DNA of 64,000 nt from Modestobacter muralis (GTDB lineage: Bacteria; Actinomycetota; Actinomycetes; Mycobacteriales; Geodermatophilaceae): assembly GCF_010682105.1 (NCBI RefSeq), contig NZ_JAAGWH010000002.1, forward strand, positions 49,744 through 113,743, given 5' to 3'. This document shows, in pieces, positions 58,458-64,000 of this stretch. A program made the translations under genes and the position numbers. The notes beneath the pieces are model-generated. The model was not told where the DNA came from. It saw nothing but the letters and a program-made list of their open reading frames with translations, and did not search any database. How positions within the stretch are numbered: the stretch's first letter is position 1; the number at the start of each line of letters is the position of its first letter.

Positions 58458-58502
58458 CGACGGACTGCCGCCCCGGGGCGTATCCGGGGCGGCAGTCCGT
58501 CG
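58458..58502. terminator. Perfect 19-bp bidirectional terminator hairpin
   Basis: Arms 58458-58476 and 58484-58502 are exact complements around GGCGTAT, between the converging genes ending at 58347 (plus) and 58508 (minus). The 110 bp before it hold nothing else recognisable. Confidence 0.8.
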
Positions 58503-58507
58503 TCCGG

Positions 58508-59728
58508 TCAGGCTGAGACGGGCACGTCGCCGAACTCGGCGACCGGGACGTCGGCCGCGGCGGCGGCCCGGACCTCGGCAGCGGTGGGCGGCAGCCCGAT
58601 GCTCGGGGCGTGGCCGCGGAAGTTCTGCAGCCACCAGCGCCAGTCCGCCGGTACCAGGTCGAACGGTGCCTCGTGGCCGAGCTCGCGGGCGGCCCAGACC
58701 GGCCAGTGCGGGTTGGACAGCGCCGGACGGCCGATCATCGCGATGTCGATGAGCTCCTGGCGGATGACGGTGTCGGCGGTCTGCGGGACGCCGAGGTTCC
58801 AGCTGGTGGCGACCGGGATGCCGACCTCGCGGCGCACGCGGGTGGCCCGGGGGACGAAGCCGGCGGGCTCGTTGAAGAACGACGGGTTGACCATGTCGTC
58901 CGTGTTGCCGCCCATGGACAGGTCGGCGAGGTCCAGGCCGTGCTCCTTCATCCAGCCGATGGCCTCGATGGAGTCCTCGAACTGCACGCCGCCGGGGTGG
59001 AAGTCGTCGGAGCCCAGCCGCATGGTCAGCGGCAGGTGCTCGGGCCAGACCTCCCGGACGGCGTCCAGGGCCTCGAGCAGGAAACGGGCCCGGTTGCGGT
59101 TGCTGCCGCCGTACTCGTCGGTGCGCTGGTTGGCGAGCGGGGAGAAGAAGCTGGCGGCGAGGTAGCCGTGCGCGAAGTGCATCTCCAGCCACTCGTAGCC
59201 GGCGTCGGCGGCGCGGCGGGCGGCGTCGGCGTAGCTGCGGTGCAGCGACTTGATCTCGTCCACGGTGAGCTCGTGCACCGGGAAGGAGTGGTCGCCACCG
59301 GCGGGGATGGCCGAGGGGCCGACGGTCTGCCAGCCGTCCGGGTGGTCCGGCGGGAGGGCCTTCCAGCCGCCCTGGGCGTTGGTCTCCTTGTGCGGCGGGA
59401 CCTCGCTGCCCTTGCGCCCGGTGTGCCCGAGCTGGATGCCCGCGACCCCGCCGAAGCGCTTGATGATCGAGGTGACCCGCTTGTGGCCCTCGATCTGGTC
59501 GTCCTTCCAGATGCCGGCGCAGGTAGTGGTGGTGCGCCCGTCGGGGGTGATGGCGATCTGCTCGGGGAAGACCAGCCCGAAGCCGCCCGCGGCGCGGGCC
59601 CCGAGGTACATGACGTGGTAGTCGTCCATCTTGCCGTCGACCGAGCCGTACATGGTCATCGGCGACATGGCGATGCGGTTGCGCAGCGTCACGCCCTTGA
59701 GCGTGAAGGGGGAGAAGAGGTCGGGCAC
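58508..59728 (-). CDS. Old yellow enzyme-type NADH:flavin oxidoreductase
   Basis: 406 residues in the OYE/YqjM group: LFSPFTLKGVTLRNRIAMSPM at the N-terminus, AGIQLGHTGRKGS (FMN and substrate His region), HFAHGYLAASFFSPLANQRTDEYGGS around residue 185, and later SWNLGVPQTADTVIRQ and IGRPALSNPHWP. It reduces activated C=C bonds with FMN. GTG 59728 has AGAGGA 6 bases upstream. It lies between the two GIY-YIG paralogues, divergent from the second. Confidence 0.88.
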   Translation of the reverse strand: MPDLFSPFTLKGVTLRNRIAMSPMTMYGSVDGKMDDYHVMYLGARAAGGFGLVFPEQIAITPDGRTTTTCAGIWKDDQIEGHKRVTSIIKRFGGVAGIQLGHTGRKGSEVPPHKETNAQGGWKALPPDHPDGWQTVGPSAIPAGGDHSFPVHELTVDEIKSLHRSYADAARRAADAGYEWLEMHFAHGYLAASFFSPLANQRTDEYGGSNRNRARFLLEALDAVREVWPEHLPLTMRLGSDDFHPGGVQFEDSIEAIGWMKEHGLDLADLSMGGNTDDMVNPSFFNEPAGFVPRATRVRREVGIPVATSWNLGVPQTADTVIRQELIDIAMIGRPALSNPHWPVWAARELGHEAPFDLVPADWRWWLQNFRGHAPSIGLPPTAAEVRAAAAADVPVAEFGDVPVSA

Positions 59729-59881
59729 GCAAGGTCCTCTCGAAGTCGGTGATTCGAGGCAACCTCCCGCTGACGCCGGTCTCGTTACGGACGTCGGGGA
59801 CGGCGGTCAACTTCTCCGCACACTGCCGGTGGGCGGCCGTGCGGATTGGGTCCTCGGTGTTCCGGGCGCTTCACTATCGGC
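59729..59881. promoter_or_regulatory. Divergent region with a leader shared by both GIY-YIG genes
   Basis: The last 44 bases before ATG 59882 align without gaps to those before ATG 54698: GTG-GGATT-GGTCC, then CGCTTCACT, about 33 of 47 positions the same by eye including the ATG. Conservation outside the coding region suggests a promoter or operator kept with the gene. Confidence 0.5.
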
Positions 59882-60427
59882 ATGGACTCCGTGTGGGCCG
59901 GCCTGCGCTCTTCGCCCGTGCCGCTGTCCGAGGCTCGGACAGCTGTGCCGGCGGAGCCGGGGCTGTACGCGTGGTGGGGTCGGTTTGGCGCGCTGCCCGG
60001 CATCTCCGGCCCGCGGCACCCGACGGCCGAGCTGCAGCTGCTCTACGTGGGCATCGCCCCGAACGGGACGGCGTCGAAGTCGACCCTGCGCAGCCGCGTT
60101 GTGGGCGACCACATCCGCGGAACGACGGGCTCGTCGACGCTGCGCCGGTCACTTGCCGCGCTACTGAGCGAGCAACAGGGCTGGCAGAGCCGCTGGACGA
60201 CGCGGCCGGTGCTGGTCAAGGCCGACGAGCTACGGCTGTCGGAGTGGATGGGGGAGAAGCTGCAGCTGACTTGGGTCGAGCACCCGGAGCCATGGACGGT
60301 CGAGGCCGAAGTGATCGCCGAGCTCGAGCCGCCACTCAATCAGGCCGACAACCAGGCGCACCCGATGTACGGCTTCGTGCAGGAGGCGCGAAAGCGTTGG
60401 CGAGAGCAGGCTCGGACTCATGCGTGA
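59882..60427 (+). CDS. GIY-YIG-type nuclease domain protein (paralogue 2), head of nuclease cassette
   Basis: 181 residues with GLYAWW, LLYVGIAP, LRSRVVGDHIRGT and ELEPPLN, the four GIY-YIG landmarks, and WTTRPVLVKADELRLSEW between them. The protein follows paralogue 1 along its whole length. Its last 8 bases overlap the start of the PD-(D/E)XK gene at 60420, so translation is coupled. This places it as the first gene of a five-gene run. A DNA-cutting role is inferred from the intact motifs; the target is unknown. Confidence 0.78.
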   Translation: MDSVWAGLRSSPVPLSEARTAVPAEPGLYAWWGRFGALPGISGPRHPTAELQLLYVGIAPNGTASKSTLRSRVVGDHIRGTTGSSTLRRSLAALLSEQQGWQSRWTTRPVLVKADELRLSEWMGEKLQLTWVEHPEPWTVEAEVIAELEPPLNQADNQAHPMYGFVQEARKRWREQARTHA

Positions 60428-60764
60428 AGCTGAGGTTGTCGCAGCGTTCTGTGCTGCATCGCGAGCTGACGGTTGGGATGTCAGCACGGAGGTCGACTTC
60501 ATCGACGTGGTGGCCAGACGCGACAGCCAGTCGCTCTACGCCGAGGCCAAAGGGATGACGACCTCGCCTGGCCTCGACGTCGACACGATGTACGGCCAGT
60601 TGCTCCGCCGGATGCCGGCAGAGCCGATGCCCGGGCTGCGGTTTGCAGTCGTCGTCCCGCAGCATGTGCTGTCGCTTGCCTCGCGGGTGCCGGCGTCAAT
60701 ACGTGGACTGTTGGGCATCGACGTCTATTCGGTGGCCGACGACCGAACGGTGCATCGTCACTGA
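60420..60764 (+). CDS. Small PD-(D/E)XK-like protein overlapping the GIY-YIG gene
   Basis: 114 residues. TEVDFIDVVARRD (Glu24, Asp26, Asp29) followed by LYAEAKG (Glu42-Ala-Lys44) fits the PD-(D/E)XK nuclease core, as in Mrr- and VRR-like proteins. It has little else, so it may need a partner, most likely the GIY-YIG protein with which it overlaps by 8 bp. The last part (FAVVVPQHVLSLASRVPASI) resembles the strand-helix found after the core in restriction-type nucleases. ATG 60420. Confidence 0.65.
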   Translation: MREAEVVAAFCAASRADGWDVSTEVDFIDVVARRDSQSLYAEAKGMTTSPGLDVDTMYGQLLRRMPAEPMPGLRFAVVVPQHVLSLASRVPASIRGLLGIDVYSVADDRTVHRH

Positions 60765-61099
60765 TCGCGTCGCCAGGCTGGGTATCTCTTTCTTGGACGC
60801 CCGCTCACCTCTGCTGACCCACCAGCACCGCCACCCTCGATCGGTGACCGTAGATTCCCAGTTTGGTGGTTGGTTTGAGCTTGGGACAGTGAGTGATGGA
60901 CGGGAGATGGAATGAAATCAAGAGTTTGGGCGGCACTGACGCCCGGAGTCCGGGTGCAGATATCGGGCCGCAGGGTGGGTGCGAGTACCGGCCTGCGTGC
61001 GCCGGACAACACATCAGCGGCGGGCGGACGACGTCCATCAGCTGGCCCCACGAGCGGAGCAGGGCCTTGCGGCGTCGGCGTGGTGGGAGAGCTGGCCGC
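60765..61099. other. 335-bp lower-GC gap inside the nuclease cassette
   Basis: No convincing gene. The first half is clearly less GC-rich than the rest of the window (GATTCCCAGTTTGGTGGTTG around 60851) and may hold a promoter; the reading frame from 60893 into the next gene has no conserved sequence. GGGAGAG just before 61100 is the ribosome site of that gene. Confidence 0.4.
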
Positions 61100-61783
61100 G
61101 TGAGCGCTGTGCGGAGCGATGACGTGGCACAGCTGGCGGTCTACGTGGATGCCCGCCTACGCGACGACTGGACCGAGTGGCCGGGGGGCTGGCCGGACCA
61201 GATCGAGATCGCATTGGTGGACGCGGTGATGTCGATCCGCGCCCGCTACGGTCGGCCCGCTGCAGTCAGTACTGCAGCGACGGGCGTCCATCGCGCAGTT
61301 GCCGGCTATCGGCAGCTGCGGGCTCCGACCCTTCAGCTGGACGATCTGGCTGTGCTCGCGTCCTTGGACTGGCGGACGGTGGAGCGCGCTGTGGGTCGTC
61401 AGGTCACCGGTGGTGTCCCGAAGGCGAGAGCGATCGTCGAGGCAGCCGGGCGGTTGACAGACGTTGGCGTGACGTCGGCGGCGCACCTCGACCTGAGCGA
61501 CATGAAGCAGGTACGCGCCTACACAGGAGTACGCGGTCTCGGCAAGATCACCTGGGAGTACTTCGGCATGCTGCTCGGTCGGCCTGGGGTTAAGGCGGAT
61601 CGGTGGGTGATCGCAGCGGTAGATGACGCAGTGAAGCGCAGGACATCCCCTGCTGAAGCACGCGAGATAGTGCTGGCAACAGCTGAGGCGATCGGCAAGG
61701 GCCCTACTGAGCTGGAGCACGCTCTCTGGGCACATCGACGACGATCCGCCCGCGGGGCGGCGGCAGGAGTGGGGACCCGATGA
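61100..61783 (+). CDS. HhH-GPD-like protein
   Basis: 227 residues. The C-terminal half has VRAYTGVRGLGKITWEYFGMLLGRPGVKAD (about 137-166, with the break at ITW), which reads as a helix-hairpin-helix followed by the LG-x-P-VK-x-D pattern of HhH-GPD DNA glycosylases, where the final Asp is catalytic. The N-terminal half is helical (DVAQLAVYVDARLRDDWTEW). The protein may bind or process damaged or modified DNA. GTG 61100 has GGGAGAG upstream. The next gene overlaps its stop by 4 bp (ATGA). Confidence 0.6.
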   Translation: MSAVRSDDVAQLAVYVDARLRDDWTEWPGGWPDQIEIALVDAVMSIRARYGRPAAVSTAATGVHRAVAGYRQLRAPTLQLDDLAVLASLDWRTVERAVGRQVTGGVPKARAIVEAAGRLTDVGVTSAAHLDLSDMKQVRAYTGVRGLGKITWEYFGMLLGRPGVKADRWVIAAVDDAVKRRTSPAEAREIVLATAEAIGKGPTELEHALWAHRRRSARGAAAGVGTR

Positions 61784-62901
61784 CCGATCAGGCAATCTTC
61801 CTTGCGACGGATGGTCAGGTGACTGCCTTGCGCCATACCGACTACGACAGTGAGGACGTGCTGCAGGAGGTACTGGAGCGGTTCCCCGAGTTGATAGCGG
61901 GTGTTGCGACCACCGACGATCAACCTCGCTTGCTGCTCGTGCGGCGAGAGATGCCGGTTGCGGCGGCGGACAGCGTCGGTCTCTCCTTGGACCACCTCTT
62001 CCTCGACCAGTCTGGCGTCCCGGTGTTGGTCGAGGTGAAGCGTGCGAGCGATACCCGAGCCCGCCGGGAAGTGGTCGCTCAGATGCTCGACTATGCGGCC
62101 AACGGCATCACCACCTGGCAGAACGATCTCCGTGACGCTGTTGCTCAGGCCGCAGGCGACGCCGACCCTGCCCAGTACTTGCAGGAGAAGCTCGGCGTTT
62201 CAGACGCGGAGGCATTCTGGTCGACGGTCGAGGACAACCTGCGGGCAGGACGTATCAGGCTCATCTTCCTGGCTGATCGACTCGCCCCCGGTCTGGTGCG
62301 CATTATCGAGTTCCTCAACGAGCAGATGCGCGACGTTGAAGTCCTGGGCGTCGAGCTGCCGCAGTACACCGGCAGTACCGGACAGGTCGCTTACGTTCCC
62401 CGAGTCATCGGCCGAACGGCAGGCGCGGTGGACACCAAGCAGCGGCGTACGAAGCGTCCGGCGTGGACCGAGCAGACACTGCTCGCGGCGGCCGATGAGC
62501 ACAGGCCGGCTGAGCGTGCCCTGATCGAACAGCTGCTGACCCACGTCAGAGCACGAGGCGGACGCTTCTCCTGGGGCACGGGCGGGACGGCTGGCGTGAC
62601 CGGGTGGTATCCCGTCGACGGAACTGACACGCCTGTCTGGAACGTGAACGTGGGCGACTCGCTCTCCGAGGGGCAGCTGTACTTCGTGCTGCCGGAGTAC
62701 GCGAGACGCCATCCGCAGCGCGCCGAGGTGTACGCCAACGCGGTGGCCGAGATCGAACAGCTTCGCGAGAAGGTCGACCAGGTTCGTTCGCGGGGCTGGA
62801 GTGGTTGGCCAGCCCTGCCCCTACGGCAGGCTGCCGCGTTGTCGGACGGCGTGATCAGGCCCGTCGACGTGGCCACGATCCAACCAGCGGACGAGGGGTA
62901 G
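61780..62901 (+). CDS. PD-(D/E)XK nuclease protein with EndoMS/NucS-like core
   Basis: 373 residues. Glu33/Glu37, Asp71 (SLDHLFLD), Glu85-Val-Lys87 (VLVEVKRAS) and Gln101-x3-Tyr105 (QMLDY) form the nuclease core. The 14-residue step from Asp to Glu is the same as Asp165/Glu179 in archaeal EndoMS. The C-terminal half (about 235-345: RALIEQLLTHVRARGGRFSW, VWNVNVGDSLSEGQLYFVLPEY) is a separate domain, unknown to me. It overlaps the HhH gene by 4 bp and precedes the next nuclease gene by 4 bp. Confidence 0.7.
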   Translation: MTDQAIFLATDGQVTALRHTDYDSEDVLQEVLERFPELIAGVATTDDQPRLLLVRREMPVAAADSVGLSLDHLFLDQSGVPVLVEVKRASDTRARREVVAQMLDYAANGITTWQNDLRDAVAQAAGDADPAQYLQEKLGVSDAEAFWSTVEDNLRAGRIRLIFLADRLAPGLVRIIEFLNEQMRDVEVLGVELPQYTGSTGQVAYVPRVIGRTAGAVDTKQRRTKRPAWTEQTLLAAADEHRPAERALIEQLLTHVRARGGRFSWGTGGTAGVTGWYPVDGTDTPVWNVNVGDSLSEGQLYFVLPEYARRHPQRAEVYANAVAEIEQLREKVDQVRSRGWSGWPALPLRQAAALSDGVIRPVDVATIQPADEG

Positions 62902-62905
62902 GGAC

Positions 62906-63994
62906 ATGCCACTGGAGGTTGGGCTCTGGCGGGTAGACGGCGACAAACCGGTCAAGCTGACGGCGAGCGGCGTACCTCTCGAAGCGCAGCTGGAAGCCAT
63001 GATCGAGGCGGATCCCGGCATCCTCGGTACGGCTCTGCTCCTCATCGGGCGGCAGGTGCCCACCGACTTCGGAAAGTTCATCGACCTGCTCGCGGTCGAC
63101 GATGAAGGTGCGCTGCACGTACTGGAACTCAAGCGTGACCGGACGCCGCGCGAGGTCGTCGCGCAGCTCCTGGACTACGGCTCATGGGTGCGGACGCTGA
63201 CACACGAGCAGCTTCTGGACATCTTCGCGACCTACCGGCCAGGCGCGGTCTTCGAGCAGGATTGGACGACGACCTTCGGCGGTGACGTTCCGGAGGAGTT
63301 GAACAGTGGACACCGGCTGACCGTCGTCGCGGGTGATGTGGATCCGGCGACCGAGCGGATCATCGCCTACCTGGCCGACTTCGCCGTACCGGTCAACGTC
63401 GTCTTCTTCCGGTACTTCGGCGACGGTGAACGGGCCTACCTCGCTCGGACCTGGCTCATCGACGAGGCGAGGACGCCGCCGCGAACAGGCGGTGTGAGCA
63501 AGGGTGGGTCGAAAGAAACTTGGAACGAGCAGGACTGGTACGTCAGCTTCGGCGAAGAGAGCGGCATCCGGAACTGGGAGGACGCCCGCCGCTATGGCTT
63601 CGTCTCGGCGGGCGGCGGTGAGTGGTTCTCCCGGACGCTCCGCAAGCTGCCGGTGGGCGGACGGGTGTTTGTCTGTATCCCCGGGAGAGTCGGCTATGTC
63701 GGGGTCGGCACTGTCATCGGGGAGGCGCAGCCGTTTGAGCAGGCGGTGGTGACCGTGGACGGCGAGCAGGTGGAGCTGGCATCGCAAGTACTGGAAGCGG
63801 GCTACACGCACCAGGCGCTGTCCAGCGGGGAGGACCATCGCGAGTACGTGGTCCCCGTCGACTGGACGATCACCCGTCCGCGGAGTGATGCCGTTTGGAT
63901 GAGGGGCATGTTCGCCAATCAGAACAGTGCCTGCAAGCTCCGGAATCGCTTCACTCTGGAACAGCTCGCCCAAGCATTCGACCTCGGCGACTGA
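62906..63994 (+). CDS. EndoMS/NucS-like nuclease with PUA/EVE-like C-terminal domain
   Basis: 362 residues. N-terminal nuclease core: Glu30, Asp60 (KFIDLLAVD), Glu74-Leu-Lys76 (LHVLELKRDRTPREVVAQ) and Gln87-x3-Tyr91 (QLLDY). Asp to Glu is again 14 residues, as in EndoMS. The C-terminal half (about 205-310: DWYVSFGEESGIRNWEDARR, GGRVFVCIPGRVGYVGVGTV) is PUA/EVE-like, a fold that binds modified bases in some restriction enzymes. The pair of domains would fit cutting DNA with modified or mismatched bases; that is inference. ATG 62906 with GAGGGGTAGGG. It ends 6 bases before the window edge. Confidence 0.75.
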   Translation: MPLEVGLWRVDGDKPVKLTASGVPLEAQLEAMIEADPGILGTALLLIGRQVPTDFGKFIDLLAVDDEGALHVLELKRDRTPREVVAQLLDYGSWVRTLTHEQLLDIFATYRPGAVFEQDWTTTFGGDVPEELNSGHRLTVVAGDVDPATERIIAYLADFAVPVNVVFFRYFGDGERAYLARTWLIDEARTPPRTGGVSKGGSKETWNEQDWYVSFGEESGIRNWEDARRYGFVSAGGGEWFSRTLRKLPVGGRVFVCIPGRVGYVGVGTVIGEAQPFEQAVVTVDGEQVELASQVLEAGYTHQALSSGEDHREYVVPVDWTITRPRSDAVWMRGMFANQNSACKLRNRFTLEQLAQAFDLGD

Positions 63995-64000
63995 GGCGCC

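Noticed and set aside
60893..61099. N-terminal extension of the HhH gene from ATG 60893
   Set aside because: The 69 codons have no conserved pattern and a ribosome site precedes GTG 61100.
54698..63994. Prophage or integrative element
   Set aside because: No integrase, att repeats, tRNA, phage structural or replication genes are visible.
1..64000. tRNA, rRNA or riboswitch genes
   Set aside because: I looked for cloverleaf arms with TTCGA-type loops and for known aptamer cores and saw none that I could support.

Overview
The window is about 73% GC by eye and densely packed. Many starts are GTG or TTG, many adjacent genes overlap by 4 bp (GTGA or ATGA), and several starts look leaderless. With an RsbQ/RsbP pair, a HelR-type RNA polymerase helicase, DUF1206, DUF4916 and DUF6308-like proteins and an AbiE operon, this points to an actinomycete chromosome, most likely Geodermatophilaceae (Blastococcus, Geodermatophilus or Modestobacter-like). 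The family assignment is inference from gene content; no rRNA or tRNA gene is present to test it.

Layout. 1-2.2 kb: two tandem DUF1206 membrane proteins (one cut by the window edge), a membrane protein with a Cys-rich tail, and a 34-residue zinc-finger microprotein. 2.2-10 kb, all plus strand: a catalase-superfamily-like protein overlapping a macro-SIR2 fusion, a CYP152-type fatty-acid peroxygenase, then an RsbQ-like hydrolase overlapping a PAS-GAF-GAF-PP2C phosphatase (energy-stress input to a sigma-B-type system), then an AbiEi/DUF559-like protein set among copies of a 59-bp hairpin repeat. 10-18 kb: HelR, DUF1810, and a divergent pair of secreted phosphate-scavenging enzymes (5'-nucleotidase and an RTX-tailed exonuclease). 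18-34 kb: mixed metabolic and stress genes (GNAT, Xi-class GST, FNT channel, XRE-cupin regulator, SDR plus GH15 operon, acetamidase, PASTA kinase, DUF4407, ECF sigma, LLM oxidoreductase, MFS).

34-40 kb: an AbiEi/AbiEii type IV toxin-antitoxin operon with a palindromic operator, and a four-gene ABC transporter plus two-component operon in which every junction is a 4-bp overlap. 40-47.8 kb: subtilase, formamidase-like hydrolase, amidase, Usp-like protein, a yeast-type cytosine deaminase next to the tail of a broken nucleoside-permease gene, and a Fic protein with its own palindromic promoter. 47.9-50.6 kb: a sulfonate/nitrate-type ABC importer. 50.7-54.6 kb: a DUF853 ATPase, an unknown gene under a perfect LexA box, and a MetX-like hydrolase.

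54.7-64 kb is the accessory part. Two close GIY-YIG paralogues with matching upstream regions bracket a gene remnant, two uncharacterised genes and an old yellow enzyme. The second GIY-YIG gene heads a run of five same-strand genes: GIY-YIG, a small PD-(D/E)XK protein overlapping it, an HhH protein, and two proteins with EndoMS/NucS-like nuclease cores, one of which carries a PUA/EVE-like C-terminal domain. This nuclease cassette is the best candidate in the window for an undescribed, defence-like or DNA-processing system.
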